Positions 9,396-18,818 are shown, counted from the first letter of the stretch. The stretch is DNA of 64,000 nucleotides from Candidatus Contendibacter sp. (GCA_029624765.1 JARSSO010000031.1:1-64000), one strand, 5' to 3'. Numbers and translations are program-made. Notes: a model not told the origin generated them from the sequence alone.

Positions 9396-10724
9396 ATGGC
9401 CGCCGCCCTGCCGGATCTCGGCAAAATGACCGAATTGCGTCAGCGCCTCCTGTTTTTGCTGGGGGCCCTGGTGGTGTTTCGCATCGGCACCCATATCCCG
9501 GTGCCGGGCATCGACCCACACGCCATGGCGCAGTTGTTCGACCAGCAGCGCGGCACCATCCTCGACATGTTCAACATGTTTTCGGGGGGCGCGCTGCAGC
9601 GGTTGAGCCTGTTCGCGCTCGGAGTGATGCCCTATATTTCCGCCTCGATCATCCTGCAACTGATGTCGATGGTGGTGCCGTCGCTGGAGCAGTTGCGCAA
9701 GGAGGGCGGCGCGGCGGGCCGTCATACCCTGACGCGCTACACGCGTTATCTGACGGTGGTGCTGGCGGCGTTTCAGGCCATCGGCGTCAGTATCGCGCTG
9801 CAGAGCCAGGTGGCGGGCGGCAGCTCGGTAGTGATCGCGCCCGGCGTCGGTTTCATCATGACTTCGACGATCAGTCTGGTGACCGGCACGATGTTCCTGG
9901 TCTGGCTGGGCGAGCAGGTCACCGAGCGCGGCATCGGCAACGGCATTTCCATGCTGATCTTCGCCGGCATCGTCGCCGGTCTGCCCCATGCGGTGGGCGG
10001 TACGCTGGAACTGGCCCGAACCGGCGAACTGCACGTCATGCTGGTGTTGTTCCTGCTGGCGCTGACGGTGCTGGTCACCGGATTCGTGGTGTTCGTCGAA
10101 CGCGGCCAGCGCCGGATCACGGTCAACTACGCCAAGCGCCAGCAGGGCCGCAAGGTGTATGCCGCCCAGACCACCCATCTGCCGCTGAAGCTGAACATGT
10201 CGGGGGTGATTCCGCCGATTTTTGCATCCAGCCTGATCCTGTTTCCGGCGACCTTGGGCAGTTGGTTCGGCAATGCTCCACACATGGAGTGGCTGCGCGA
10301 CATCAGCTCGACCCTGTCACCGGGGCAACCGCTGTACGTGCTGTGCTACGCGGGCCTGATCGTCTTCTTCTGTTTCTTCTACACCGCGCTGGTGTTCAAC
10401 TCCAAGGAAACCGCCGACAACCTGAAGAAGTCCGGCGCGTTCATTCCAGGGATCCGTCCGGGAATGCAGACCGCGACCTACATCGACAAGGTGTTGACCC
10501 GGCTGACCTTGGTGGGCGCCGTCTATATCACCGCCGTTTGCCTTTTGCCCGAATTTCTGATCCTGTACTGGCAGGTGCCGTTCTATTTCGGTGGCACCTC
10601 GCTGCTGATCATCGTGGTGGTGGTGATGGATTTCATGGCCCAGGTCCAGGCGCATCTGATGTCGCATCAGTACGAGAGCCTGCTGAAGAAGGGCGGCTTC
10701 AGGGGGCAGGGCCTGTCGCGCTAA
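9396..10724 (+). CDS. secY: Protein translocase subunit SecY
   Basis: SecY forms the conducting channel of the SecYEG translocon in the inner membrane. The 442-residue product has the expected ten hydrophobic segments. It shows the plug-region signature [37 protein letters not shown], and the C5 loop/C-terminal region [10 protein letters not shown]. The ATG lies 5 bases after rplO and 58 bases before rpmJ, the usual spc order. Confidence 0.97.
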   Translation: MAAALPDLGKMTELRQRLLFLLGALVVFRIGTHIPVPGIDPHAMAQLFDQQRGTILDMFNMFSGGALQRLSLFALGVMPYISASIILQLMSMVVPSLEQLRKEGGAAGRHTLTRYTRYLTVVLAAFQAIGVSIALQSQVAGGSSVVIAPGVGFIMTSTISLVTGTMFLVWLGEQVTERGIGNGISMLIFAGIVAGLPHAVGGTLELARTGELHVMLVLFLLALTVLVTGFVVFVERGQRRITVNYAKRQQGRKVYAAQTTHLPLKLNMSGVIPPIFASSLILFPATLGSWFGNAPHMEWLRDISSTLSPGQPLYVLCYAGLIVFFCFFYTALVFNSKETADNLKKSGAFIPGIRPGMQTATYIDKVLTRLTLVGAVYITAVCLLPEFLILYWQVPFYFGGTSLLIIVVVVMDFMAQVQAHLMSHQYESLLKKGGFRGQGLSR

Positions 10725-10782
10725 GTGGAAACCGTCAATCGAGCGCCGCCTTCGCGCGGTGTCCTGAATCTGGAGAACAATG

Positions 10783-10896
10783 ATGAAAGTGCGTGCCTCG
10801 GTTAAGAAAATCTGCCGCAACTGCAAGATCATTCGCCGCGACCGCGTGGTCCGGGTGATTTGCACGGATGCCCGCCACAAGCAGCGGCAGGGCTGA
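10783..10896 (+). CDS. rpmJ: 50S ribosomal protein L36, zinc-ribbon form
   Basis: This 37-codon gene starts [17 protein letters not shown] and continues to a VICTD-RHKQRQG end, the diagnostic L36 pattern. The Cys-x2-Cys pair, the later Cys and the His of the zinc ribbon are all present, so this is the 'C-plus' form. A second ATG lies at 10780, but 10783 matches the family start; GGAGAA precedes both. It closes the spc gene set. Confidence 0.95.
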   Translation: MKVRASVKKICRNCKIIRRDRVVRVICTDARHKQRQG

Positions 10897-10912
10897 ACAA
10901 CAACGGTCATTA

Positions 10913-10941
10913 TTGATTTACATCGCCGAGTGAATTAAATT
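10913..10941 (+). promoter_or_regulatory. Likely sigma-70 promoter of the alpha operon
   Basis: TTGATT (10913-10918) and TAAATT (10936-10941) are separated by exactly 17 bases in the 96-base gap between rpmJ and rpsM. This matches the known position of an alpha-operon promoter in enterobacteria. The gap is clearly more AT-rich than its surroundings. Confidence 0.55.
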
Positions 10942-10992
10942 CTCGCTTCTTTGCGCGGCGAGCGCCCGGCGCGATGGGAGGAGTTTCAAGGC

Positions 10993-11349
10993 ATGGCCCG
11001 TATTGCAGGCATCAATATTCCGGTCAACAAGCATGCGGTTATCGCGCTGCAAGCCATTTACGGAATCGGCTCGACCCGCGCCCAGCAAATCTGCGCGGCG
11101 GCCCATGTCCCCCCCGGCCTCAAAGTCCGCGATCTGAGCGAAGCCCAGGTGGACGCCCTGCGCGCCGAGGTGGCCAAGTACACCGTGGAAGGCGACTTGC
11201 GCCGCGAGGTGTCGATGAGCATTAAGCGGCTGATGGATCTGGGCTGCTATCGCGGCCTGCGCCATCGGCGCGGTTTGCCGGTGCGCGGTCAGCGCACCCG
11301 TACCAACGCCCGCACGCGCAAGGGTCCGCGCCGCGCGATCCGCAAGTAA
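10993..11349 (+). CDS. rpsM: 30S ribosomal protein S13
   Basis: S13 forms bridges between the 30S head and the 50S subunit and touches P-site tRNA. ATG at 10993 follows GGGAGGAG and gives 118 residues starting [19 protein letters not shown]. Upstream in-frame codons are not conserved. The C-terminal [19 protein letters not shown] tail is intact. It begins the alpha group. Confidence 0.97.
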   Translation: MARIAGINIPVNKHAVIALQAIYGIGSTRAQQICAAAHVPPGLKVRDLSEAQVDALRAEVAKYTVEGDLRREVSMSIKRLMDLGCYRGLRHRRGLPVRGQRTRTNARTRKGPRRAIRK

Positions 11350-11391
11350 GCAATCGGAAAATCTCGAAATTCCCCTGGCATAGGTCGGAGC

Positions 11392-11781
11392 ATGGCAAAA
11401 CCGGTTACCAAGACGCGCAAGCGCGTCAAGAAAAATGTCGTGGACGGTATCGCTCATATCCACGCCTCGTTCAACAACACCATCATCACCATCACGGACC
11501 GTCAGGGCAATACGCTGGGATGGGCCACTTCGGGGGGATCGGGGTTTCGCGGTTCCCGCAAGAGCACGCCGTTCGCGGCGCAGGTTGCCGCCGAGCGGGT
11601 GGGCGGGGTGGTCAAGGAATTCGGCGTCAAAAATCTGGAAGTCAACGTCAACGGTCCGGGGCCGGGTCGGGAATCCGCCGTGCGCGCTTTGAACGCCGCC
11701 GGCTTCAAGATCATCAGTATCATGGATGTCACCCCGATTCCGCATAACGGCTGTCGTCCTCCCAAGCGCCGTCGCGTCTAA
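11392..11781 (+). CDS. rpsK: 30S ribosomal protein S11
   Basis: S11 lies in the 30S platform near the mRNA exit and E site. The 129-residue product has the [18 protein letters not shown] core and ends [14 protein letters not shown], the invariant S11 tail. The length equals the E. coli protein. rpsD follows after 15 bases. Confidence 0.97.
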   Translation: MAKPVTKTRKRVKKNVVDGIAHIHASFNNTIITITDRQGNTLGWATSGGSGFRGSRKSTPFAAQVAAERVGGVVKEFGVKNLEVNVNGPGPGRESAVRALNAAGFKIISIMDVTPIPHNGCRPPKRRRV

Positions 11782-11796
11782 CTCAGGAGTTTCATC

Positions 11797-12420
11797 GTGG
11801 CGAGATATCTTGGTCCCAAGTGCAAGCTCAGTCGCCGGGAAGGCGTGGACCTGTTCCTGAAGTCCGCCGCGCGGGCGCTGGAATCCAAATGCAATCTGGA
11901 GCGCCCGCCGGGCCAGCATGGCGCCCGCCGTCCCCGGCTGTCGGATTACGGCTTGCAGTTGCGCGAAAAGCAGAAGCTGCGCCGTATTTACGGCATCCTG
12001 GAGCGGCAGTTCGTCAATTACTACAAGGAAGCTGCCCGGCGCAAGGGTTCCACTGGCGAGAATCTGTTGCGGCTGCTGGAATGCCGGCTGGACAACGTGG
12101 TGTACCGGATGGGGTTCGGCAGTACCCGCGCCGAGGCCCGGCAACTGGTTTCGCACCGGGCGATCACCGTCAACGGCCAGCGCGTCAACATTCCTTCCTA
12201 CCAGATTCGGCCGGAGGATGTGGTCGCGGTTCACGAGAAAAGCCGAACGCAGACCCGGATTCAGTACGCGCTGCAACTGGTCCAAGGCCATGGCGGCTTC
12301 GTCGATTGGGTGGAGGTGGACGCGGGCAAGATGAGCGGCGTGTTCAAGCGGATTCCCGACCGCGCCGATCTGCCGGCGGACATCAACGAATCCTTGGTCG
12401 TGGAGCTGTATTCCAAGTAA
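11797..12420 (+). CDS. rpsD: 30S ribosomal protein S4
   Basis: S4 nucleates 30S assembly and, in E. coli, represses the alpha operon by binding a pseudoknot near rpsM. The GTG start at 11797 follows AGGAG and gives 207 residues starting [19 protein letters not shown]. The S4 RNA-binding domain ([20 protein letters not shown]) is clear at about residues 95-115. The end ([10 protein letters not shown]) is canonical. Confidence 0.97.
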   Translation: MARYLGPKCKLSRREGVDLFLKSAARALESKCNLERPPGQHGARRPRLSDYGLQLREKQKLRRIYGILERQFVNYYKEAARRKGSTGENLLRLLECRLDNVVYRMGFGSTRAEARQLVSHRAITVNGQRVNIPSYQIRPEDVVAVHEKSRTQTRIQYALQLVQGHGGFVDWVEVDAGKMSGVFKRIPDRADLPADINESLVVELYSK

Positions 12421-12440
12421 GCGCTGTCGAGGGCAAGTGG

Positions 12441-13553
12441 ATGGTGGGCGCATTTGATTTATTGAAGCCGAGCCGGGTCGAAGTGGAAAAACTCGACCCG
12501 CGTCGGGCGCGGGTGACCGTGGAGCCGCTGGAACGGGGTTTTGGCTACACGCTCGGCAACGCCTTGCGACGGATTCTGTTGTCCTCCATCCCCGGCGCCG
12601 CGATCATCGAGTGCGAAATCGAAGGGGTGCTGCACGAATACTCGACCATCGAGGGGGTGCAGGAAGACGTGATCGATATCCTGCTCAATCTGAAAGGGGT
12701 GGCGGTCACGTTGCAGGAAGGCGCTTTCGATGCCACGCTGTCGTTGACCAAGAAAGGACCGGGCCCGGTGCTGGCGGGCGACATCGAACGGACCCACGCG
12801 GTCGAAATCATCAATCCACAGCATGTCATCGCCCATCTGACCAAGAGCGGCGAGTTGAGCATGAAGCTCAAGGTCGCGCGCGGACGCGGTTACTGGCCGG
12901 TTACCCAGCGGGAAGGGGTGGATAGCGAAAGCCGGCCGATCGGGCGCCTGCGGCTGGATGCTTCCTTCAGTCCGGTCGAGCGGATCAGCTACCGGGTGGA
13001 GAACGCCCGCGTCGAGCAACGGACCGATCTGGACAAGCTGGTGCTGATGTTGGAAACCGACGGCACCATCGACCCCGAGGACGCCATTCGCACGGCGGCG
13101 CGGATTCTGCTCGATCAATTGTCGGTGTTCGTCGATCTGCGGGGGAAGCGGGACGAGCCGATCCCACCGCCGCCGGTGGACATCGACCCGGTCCTGATGC
13201 AGCCGGTGGACGATTTGGAATTGACCGTGCGCTCGGCCAACTGCCTGAAGGCGGAGAATATTTATTACATCGGCGATCTGGTGCAGCGAACCGAGGCGGA
13301 ATTGCTGAAAACCCCAAACCTTGGCAAGAAATCGCTGACCGAAATCAAGGATGTGTTGGCCAAGTTCAAGTTGGCGCTGGGCATGAAAGTCGAGAATTGG
13401 CCACCGCCGGGTCTGAGCCTGGAACAGTCCGAGGAGCGGGCCGCCGCGCGGCGCGCGAGCCTGCCCCTTGAGACGACAGAGACGGATAAACCGTCCTTTT
13501 CCCGGCTGGGGCAACGGGCCGGGACGGGTGGCGAGGACATCGAGAACGATTAG
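12441..13553 (+). CDS. rpoA: RNA polymerase alpha subunit, with C-terminal extension
   Basis: The alpha subunit dimerises to start RNA polymerase assembly and contacts UP elements and activators. ATG at 12441 gives [16 protein letters not shown]; the longer frame upstream lies in rpsD. The N-terminal domain has [19 protein letters not shown]. The C-terminal domain has [20 protein letters not shown], with Arg264 at the position of E. coli Arg265. At 370 residues it is about 40 longer than E. coli alpha. After the usual ENWPPP end comes a charged, probably disordered tail rich in E, R, T and S. The gene lies 66 bases before rplQ. Confidence 0.97.
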   Translation: MVGAFDLLKPSRVEVEKLDPRRARVTVEPLERGFGYTLGNALRRILLSSIPGAAIIECEIEGVLHEYSTIEGVQEDVIDILLNLKGVAVTLQEGAFDATLSLTKKGPGPVLAGDIERTHAVEIINPQHVIAHLTKSGELSMKLKVARGRGYWPVTQREGVDSESRPIGRLRLDASFSPVERISYRVENARVEQRTDLDKLVLMLETDGTIDPEDAIRTAARILLDQLSVFVDLRGKRDEPIPPPPVDIDPVLMQPVDDLELTVRSANCLKAENIYYIGDLVQRTEAELLKTPNLGKKSLTEIKDVLAKFKLALGMKVENWPPPGLSLEQSEERAAARRASLPLETTETDKPSFSRLGQRAGTGGEDIEND

Positions 13554-13619
13554 GACGCGGCATGGTTCGCCTGCCTTTCGCCTGGCCCTTTTTCATTCAA
13601 GCTTCAAGGAAACATCGTC

Positions 13620-13997
13620 ATGCGCCATCGCAACGCCGGTCGCAAGCTCAATCGCACCAGCAGCCACCGCAAGGCCATGCTGAGCAACATGGCCGCCTCG
13701 TTGTTTACCCACGAGTTGATTCGGACCACGCTGCCCAAGGCCAAGGAACTGCGGCGGGTGGCCGAACCGCTGATCACCTTGTCCAAGAAGGATAGCGTGG
13801 CCCGGCGCCGGCTCGCGTTCGCGCGCCTGCGCGACCGAGAGGTGGTGACCAAGTTGTTCAACGAGCTGGGGCCGCGCTATCAGGTGCGACCCGGCGGTTA
13901 CCTGCGGATTTTGAAGTGTGGCTTTCGCCACGGCGACAACGCGCCCATGGCCTACGTCGAACTGGTGGACCGGCCCCAGGAGGCGACGGCCGACTGA
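13620..13997 (+). CDS. rplQ: 50S ribosomal protein L17
   Basis: L17 lies near the exit tunnel. The 125-residue product starts [20 protein letters not shown] and ends with the conserved [21 protein letters not shown] precedes the ATG at 13620. It is the last gene of the ribosomal block and is followed within 30 bases by a terminator. Confidence 0.97.
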   Translation: MRHRNAGRKLNRTSSHRKAMLSNMAASLFTHELIRTTLPKAKELRRVAEPLITLSKKDSVARRRLAFARLRDREVVTKLFNELGPRYQVRPGGYLRILKCGFRHGDNAPMAYVELVDRPQEATAD

Positions 13998-14023
13998 CCG
14001 CGAATCGGTGATTTTTTCACGCC

Positions 14024-14046
14024 GCCGGGCCGTTGCCCGGCTTTTT
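14024..14046 (+). terminator. Rho-independent terminator of the alpha operon
   Basis: GCCGGGC (14024-14030) and GCCCGGC (14035-14041) pair around a four-base loop and are followed by TTTTT. It lies 27 bases after the rplQ stop and 33 bases before the end of a convergent gene, so it closes the ribosomal transcription unit. Confidence 0.85.
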
Positions 14047-14078
14047 CGTCCGGGCGCGGGCAACTTTCGAAACGCGCT

Positions 14079-15050
14079 TCAACGCAGAGCGCGGGTGGCG
14101 GTTTGCAGCAAGTCCCAGAGATCGAAGACGCGCGCGACATAGGCATCGTGCAGCCGGTAACCGCTGCCTTGGCCGGTCAGTTCCCGTTCGAGCGCGTCCA
14201 GCAATTTCATCAGTTTGCGCCGGTGCAGTCCCAGAGCCTGCTGGAGCGGATCGGCGATCACCCCGGCGCCGGCGCTCAGCACGCCCACCGCCAACATCAA
14301 TCCGCCCGTGGTGGCGACCAGTAGACCGGTGGAGGCCGTGGCCGGAAAGAGACCGTAATAGAATGAGCCGAGCGTCGGTCCCAGCATGAAATTGGCGATG
14401 GCCAGTTGATTGGCGATGGCGGTCGCGGCGGCGCCACCGATCGCCATCGTGCCGGGGGTGAATTGCTTGAAGGCGGCGGCGCCAGCGGCCAGGCTGAGCA
14501 GGGAGCCGGACAGATCGGCGGCCGCCGCGCGGTTGCTGGTGTAGGTGAGCAGATAATCTTCAAGCCGCCGCCGAAAATCCCGGTGATGGGCGAGTTCGTC
14601 CAGTCGGAGCAATTCGGGAAGCAACAACTCGCCGATGGTCGGGTGCGTCAGGATCGTTTCCAGCAGTGCGTCCCGGGTACAGCGTCGCCCCGCCTGTTCG
14701 AAGGGCAGTTCCAACAGTTCACTGTGGATCAGCCACTCGATTTCGCGCTCCACATCGGTTTTGAAACCGGGGGGCATGCGGTCGAGACGGTGGGCGAGCA
14801 CCTCCAGGCGAAGCATGCGGCTCAGCTTCGCGCCGCCACGCGCCAGCAGGTGCGGAATGGCCCAGAGCACGTTGAGGGGAGTACGCACCAAATCCAGACC
14901 GAGCGCGTGGCGGTTGACCCGCAGGGCGCCCTGGAATGAATAGTGCCGCCGCGCGAAGGCGTCCACCCGCGTCCGGCGTTCGGCCAGGTACTGTCGGGTC
15001 GCCTCGGCGACGGCGGCGTGAACCCGGGCCGCCAATGCCTCGTCGATCAT
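14079..15050 (-). CDS. DUF6635-like membrane-associated protein of unknown function
   Basis: This 323-residue protein has no assigned function. The N-terminus (about residues 20-75) is basic and contains ERRTRVDAFARRHYSFQGALR. The middle is helical and charged. Two hydrophobic alanine/glycine-rich segments follow, at about residues 185-220 (SLLSLAAGAAAFKQF onward) and 235-275 (GLLVATTGGLMLAVGVL), which could form membrane hairpins. The overall pattern reminds me of the DUF6635 family; I cannot confirm this. It lies 46 bases downstream of a 59-codon small gene on the same strand, so the two may form an operon. It is convergent with rplQ. Confidence 0.7.
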   Translation of the reverse strand: MIDEALAARVHAAVAEATRQYLAERRTRVDAFARRHYSFQGALRVNRHALGLDLVRTPLNVLWAIPHLLARGGAKLSRMLRLEVLAHRLDRMPPGFKTDVEREIEWLIHSELLELPFEQAGRRCTRDALLETILTHPTIGELLLPELLRLDELAHHRDFRRRLEDYLLTYTSNRAAAADLSGSLLSLAAGAAAFKQFTPGTMAIGGAAATAIANQLAIANFMLGPTLGSFYYGLFPATASTGLLVATTGGLMLAVGVLSAGAGVIADPLQQALGLHRRKLMKLLDALERELTGQGSGYRLHDAYVARVFDLWDLLQTATRALR

Positions 15051-15096
15051 GGGCCGGTTCCGCGTTTCCCTTCCCCGGCGCTGACCGGGGGCGGGC

Positions 15097-15276
15097 TCAA
15101 GCCTGCCTGGACAGGACGGTACGCAATTGCCGGCTCAGGCCCTGGATGACCAACAGGTGGTAACGGGCTTCGACCATATCTGGATAAGGACCGAAGCCCT
15201 CGCCGAACACCCTGAACCACCAGCCGCCGCGCTCGAACCAAATGAACGGATGCTGAAACTTGTGTGTGCCACGCAT
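15097..15276 (-). CDS. Small aromatic-rich protein, 59 residues
   Basis: This short open frame has not been linked to any named family. It starts at ATG 15276, with GAGAGG eight bases upstream, and ends at TGA 15097. The product begins MRGTHKFQHPFIWFERGGWW and continues with a glycine/phenylalanine stretch. A helical C-terminal half (MVEARYHLLVIQGLSRQL) ends in a basic tail. The high density of W, F, Y, H and R, the good ribosome-binding site and the operon-like spacing to the 323-residue gene downstream suggest a real gene. No signal peptide or membrane segment is visible. Confidence 0.6.
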   Translation of the reverse strand: MRGTHKFQHPFIWFERGGWWFRVFGEGFGPYPDMVEARYHLLVIQGLSRQLRTVLSRQA

Positions 15277-15596
15277 GGTTTTAACCTCTCACCTGTAATC
15301 GACAATCCTTGCAGGTCGGATGCGCCTGCTCAATGCTCTAGCCTATTGTTGGTTTTACGCGGACATCGTTCCCTAAAAATCCGACCGCCACGCTAGAGTA
15401 TATTAGTTGATGACGGATTGTTCCGAAGATCGCAATGGTCATTCAACCAGGAATGAGTATAGATGATTTTTGCTGCAATGCGGAATAGATTGGGCGATGA
15501 CCGTGGGAGGAAGAGGGTGTGAGCGAGGAACGGAGGCCCGGCTGGTCCACGGTTCTACCCATGCGGGTGGGGAGAACCGGTGGGTCGGCGAATATC
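15277..15596. other. Intergenic region without a convincing gene
   Basis: This 320-base stretch separates the outer-membrane-type gene (15597-16493) from the 59-residue gene, both on the - strand. It is more AT-rich than its flanks. It must hold the promoter for the small gene, but I could not fix a -35/-10 pair. The only clear structure is the stem-loop at 15547-15583. Confidence 0.6.
15547..15583 (-). terminator. Stem-loop 3' of the MetA-type gene
   Basis: CCAC-GGTTCT and AGAACC-G-GTGG arms, with inner CCC/GGG, form a long hairpin 14 bases beyond the stop codon at 15597. There is no T-run on the - strand, so it may be a 3' stabiliser or a Rho-dependent end rather than an intrinsic terminator. 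Confidence 0.35.
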
Positions 15597-16493
15597 CTAG
15601 AAGGCGGTGATGAGCTTGAGAAAGAACTTGTTGCCCTGGAAACGGTTTTCGGCATCGGTTTCATAGTCCCAGGCGCCGACGAAGCTTATCCCCTGATAGT
15701 CGTACTTCACCGCCGGGCCGAAAGCGAACACCTGCCCGCGGTTGCCATCCGGGCCGACCTGTTGGCCATTCAAGGTATCGTCGGTGGTTTGTTTAAGGTA
15801 GTAACCCCCGATCCCCACCGCCCACGGCCCGAAGTGCTGACCGATCAGATAGTCCATGTGGAATTCGTCGCCCGATTCATAGTCGGTGTCGTCGTTACGG
15901 GTCTTGATGTTGTACATCAATTTAGCCGAAACCTCGAAACCGCCCTGCGACAGGTAGGTGAAGGCGAAGATCGGTTCGAAACTGTAATAGTTAACGCCGA
16001 TGCTGTCGGTCGGGTCGGTGCTGCTGTACTTGCCGGTGGGCAGACTGATGTCCAGCCCGACAGTCACGTGCCATTCCGGCGGAAAGTGCCAGCCGATGAT
16101 CAATGGACCGATGATAATGTCGCCGAGGCCGGAGACATCGCCGTTACCGATGGTGGGGAAGGGCGTATCCAGGCTCTGATGGATGAACGGTACGATCGCA
16201 TGCATCCCGAAGGAGCCGCCCAAAATCTGGTGATTGCTGACATAGATGTAACGCAGGGCGTCGAATACCGCGCTGACTTGCAGGCCCGGAACCTTGTCGC
16301 CGTTGGGGCCGCGGTATTCCCCGTCGTAGTAACCCAGGTAGTTGATGAAGTAGTTGCCAGGAGGCGGCAGCGCGCCCGCCAGAAAGTTTTCGGCGCCATT
16401 GGGGTATTGGTCGGGACCTTCCTTCGCCAGCGCCGTCGGACTGGTCAGTGTGGCCAACGTGATCAGCGCCAGCAATTTCTTCGTGAGATTCAT
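15597..16493 (-). CDS. Outer-membrane MetA-pathway / SphA-like protein
   Basis: The 298-residue product starts at ATG 16493 (MNLTKKLLALITLATL), preceded by GGGAGAG. Residues 1-23 form a Sec signal peptide with a likely cut after TALA. The mature part consists of alternating aromatic-rich strands and ends in phenylalanine (KLITAF), the signature of outer-membrane beta-barrels. Motifs such as GDVSGLGDIIIGP, VGLDISLPTGKYSS and FGPAVKYDY resemble the 'phenol MetA degradation' (PF13557) / SphA family. Those proteins are thought to pass hydrophobic substrates. A longer upstream frame to 16604 lacks any signal and was rejected. The substrate is unknown. Confidence 0.8.
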   Translation of the reverse strand: MNLTKKLLALITLATLTSPTALAKEGPDQYPNGAENFLAGALPPPGNYFINYLGYYDGEYRGPNGDKVPGLQVSAVFDALRYIYVSNHQILGGSFGMHAIVPFIHQSLDTPFPTIGNGDVSGLGDIIIGPLIIGWHFPPEWHVTVGLDISLPTGKYSSTDPTDSIGVNYYSFEPIFAFTYLSQGGFEVSAKLMYNIKTRNDDTDYESGDEFHMDYLIGQHFGPWAVGIGGYYLKQTTDDTLNGQQVGPDGNRGQVFAFGPAVKYDYQGISFVGAWDYETDAENRFQGNKFFLKLITAF

Positions 16494-16682
16494 GCGGGTC
16501 TCTCCCTTAATGGAATGTTCTGGATATTCTTTTTCCCGAGCGTCAAGCCAGGGGTGGATGTGGTTGAAGGCGCATCGTGAACCGGAACGCGGTTCCGATA
16601 ACACCCGGTTATGTTAGCATTCCGCGCGCCGCCGCCAGGGCGATGATTGCGGGTTATGAGCAAACGGCGCGGACGAAAGGGT

Positions 16683-16688
16683 TATAAT
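16683..16688 (+). promoter_or_regulatory. Possible -10 element upstream of pdxH
   Basis: TATAAT is a perfect -10 hexamer, 42 bases before the pdxH ATG. No good -35 lies 16-18 bases upstream, so the promoter may depend on an activator or be fortuitous. Confidence 0.3.
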
Positions 16689-16730
16689 CGACCGGTCCTC
16701 AACGTTCAGCAGCAGAAAGCCGGAACCGTC

Positions 16731-17375
16731 ATGAACCAATCCCTCGCCCGACTTCGTCGGGAATATGTCCGGGGAGCCTTGAACAAGGCCGACGTCAACC
16801 CCGATCCTCTCAAGCAGTTTCAACGCTGGCTGGGGGAAGCGATCACCGCGCAACTGCCCGAGCCCAACGCCATGGCGCTGGCTACCGCCGACCGGACGGG
16901 TCGCCCTTACGCGCGGGTGGTGCTGCTTAAGGAATGCGACGCCGACGGCTTCGTGTTCTACACCAACTATCGCAGCGACAAGGGCCAGCAAATGGCCGCC
17001 AACCCCCACGCCGCGCTGCTGTTCTCGTGGCTGGAGCTGGAGCGGCAGGTTCGGGTGGAGGGAACCGTCGGCAAGATTCCGCCGGTCGAATCCGAAGCCT
17101 ATTTTCGAACCCGACCGCGTGAGAGCCGGTTGGGTTCGCTGGCGTCGCGGCAGAGCCAGGTGGTGGCCAGCCGGCAAGTCCTGGATGAGCGTTTTCAGGC
17201 GTTGAACGCGCAATATCCGGACGACAACATCCCGATGCCGTACCATTGGGGGGGATACCGGGTTCAACCGGAGATGCTGGAATTCTGGCAGGGTCGGCAT
17301 GGCCGGATGCACGATCGGTTGCGCTATCGGCGGCGAACCGATGGCGGTTGGCTGCTAGAACGGCTGGAACCCTGA
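16731..17375 (+). CDS. pdxH: Pyridoxamine/pyridoxine 5'-phosphate oxidase
   Basis: PdxH is the FMN enzyme that oxidises pyridoxine/pyridoxamine phosphate to pyridoxal 5'-phosphate in the cytoplasm. ATG at 16731 gives 214 residues (MNQSLARLRREYVRGALN), near the 218 of E. coli. FMN- and substrate-binding motifs are visible: RVVLLKECDADGFVFYTNY, RPRESRLGSLASRQSQ and the C-terminal EFWQGRHGRMHDRLRY. Codons upstream of this ATG are not conserved. The thioredoxin/CcdA-like gene begins 11 bases after its stop, so the two are probably cotranscribed, though no functional link is known. Confidence 0.95.
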   Translation: MNQSLARLRREYVRGALNKADVNPDPLKQFQRWLGEAITAQLPEPNAMALATADRTGRPYARVVLLKECDADGFVFYTNYRSDKGQQMAANPHAALLFSWLELERQVRVEGTVGKIPPVESEAYFRTRPRESRLGSLASRQSQVVASRQVLDERFQALNAQYPDDNIPMPYHWGGYRVQPEMLEFWQGRHGRMHDRLRYRRRTDGGWLLERLEP

Positions 17376-17386
17376 ATTCGGTCGCC

Positions 17387-18688
17387 ATGGGGTGGTTTCG
17401 TCCGGTCTGGTTGCTGTTTGGCCTACTGCTGGTTTGGGCATGGATTTCCGGTGCTTCCGCATGGGCGGCCTCACCCGCGCCGGCGGCGTGGTGGTTGACC
17501 CCAACCCCGGCCGGCGAACCACGGATTCACCTCTATTTCTTCTGGACGCGGACTTGTCCGCACTGCCGGCAGGCCCGGCCCTTCGTCGAGGCATTGCCGA
17601 CCGATTACCCCTGGCTGGAATTGCACAGTCACGATCTTGGCCGAGACATGGCGGGGAGCGTGCAATACGCCCGGATGGCCGCGACCTTGGGTGAGACGGC
17701 TAATTCGGTGCCGGCCTTCCTGTTTTGCGGGCGAATGATGGTCGGTTTCGACCGACCCGAAACCACCGGCCAACAGCTGCGCCGGGAACTGGAGGATTGC
17801 TACCGCCGCCTTGGCGAGCCGGCCGCCGCCGAACCGGTGCCGGTTACCGCCCCGCCGCTGGAATTGCCGCTGGTGGGGCGCGTGGACCCGGGCGCACTGT
17901 CGCTGCCGGCGTTGACCGTCGTGCTGGCCGGGCTGGATGCATTCAATCCCTGCGCTTTCTTTGTGTTGCTGTTCCTGCTCAGCCTGCTGACTCACACCCA
18001 TGACCGACGACGGATGCTGCTGATCGGCGGGGTGTTCGTGTTGTGCTCGGGGCTGGTGTATTTCGGGTTCATGGCCGCCTGGCTGAACATGTTCCTGCTG
18101 GTGGGCGAACTACGGATCATGACCCTGTTGGCGGGTGGGCTGGCGGTAGCCATGGGCGGGTTGAACGTCAAGGATTACTTTGCGTTCCGGCAAGGCCCAT
18201 CGTTGAGCATCCCGGGCGAGGCCAGGCCCGGACTGTTCAAGCGGATGCGGGAACTGGTCGGCGCCGAGCGGTTGCCGACATTACTGGTGGGAACCGTGGC
18301 GCTGGCCATTGTCGCCAACGGCTACGAGCTGTTTTGCACCGCCGGATTCCCGATGGTTTACACCCGCGCGCTGACTTTGCGTTCCTTGTCCACGGGCGGC
18401 TACTATTTCTATCTGACCCTCTACAACGTGATCTATGTATTGCCGCTGCTGGCGATCGTGCTGGTATTCGTCTGGACCCTGGGTTCGCGCAAGTTGCAGG
18501 AGGGCGAGGGGCGGCGGCTGAAGTTACTGTCGGGCACGATGATGGTGGGGCTGGGCTTGATGTTGCTGCTGTATCCCGAAGGATTGAGTGACGCGCTGAT
18601 TTCGTTGTCGGTGATCGCCGCCGCGCTGGTGCTGACCGGATTGATGGTGAAGGTGGAGGCGCTTCGCCAGTCTCGGGTGTCGCGTTAA
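17387..18688 (+). CDS. Thioredoxin-domain / CcdA-like membrane thiol-disulfide protein
   Basis: The 433-residue protein has three parts. Residues 1-25 are a signal sequence or membrane anchor. Residues 45-150 form a thioredoxin-like domain with Cys57-Pro-His-Cys60 in HLYFFWTRTCPHC. From about residue 175 there are six or more membrane segments with cysteines at NPC189 and LFC317, placed as in CcdA/DsbD transporters. The layout suggests transfer of reducing equivalents across the inner membrane to periplasmic thiols, with the redox domain fused N-terminally instead of C-terminally as in DsbD. The start at 17387 precedes MGWFRPVWLL; earlier in-frame codons overlap pdxH. The partner protein is unknown. 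Confidence 0.8.
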   Translation: MGWFRPVWLLFGLLLVWAWISGASAWAASPAPAAWWLTPTPAGEPRIHLYFFWTRTCPHCRQARPFVEALPTDYPWLELHSHDLGRDMAGSVQYARMAATLGETANSVPAFLFCGRMMVGFDRPETTGQQLRRELEDCYRRLGEPAAAEPVPVTAPPLELPLVGRVDPGALSLPALTVVLAGLDAFNPCAFFVLLFLLSLLTHTHDRRRMLLIGGVFVLCSGLVYFGFMAAWLNMFLLVGELRIMTLLAGGLAVAMGGLNVKDYFAFRQGPSLSIPGEARPGLFKRMRELVGAERLPTLLVGTVALAIVANGYELFCTAGFPMVYTRALTLRSLSTGGYYFYLTLYNVIYVLPLLAIVLVFVWTLGSRKLQEGEGRRLKLLSGTMMVGLGLMLLLYPEGLSDALISLSVIAAALVLTGLMVKVEALRQSRVSR

Positions 18689-18790
18689 TGTTGTATCGAT
18701 GACGACCGTGGGTTCAGGTTGGGATTTCCGCTGGAATGCGGCTTGCCGGTCAAGCTGAAAAATTGAGGCGGGGGCTTGACATGAATAAAG

Positions 18791-18818
18791 TTGCGGAATC
18801 AGGCGCGGCCGGTATAAT
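18791..18818 (+). promoter_or_regulatory. Sigma-70 promoter of a candidate small RNA
   Basis: TTGCGG (18791-18796) and a perfect TATAAT (18813-18818) are 16 bases apart. No reading frame of normal size follows on the + strand, but stem-loops and a strong terminator do. A further TTGACA at 18776 is wrongly spaced to pair with this -10. Confidence 0.55.
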
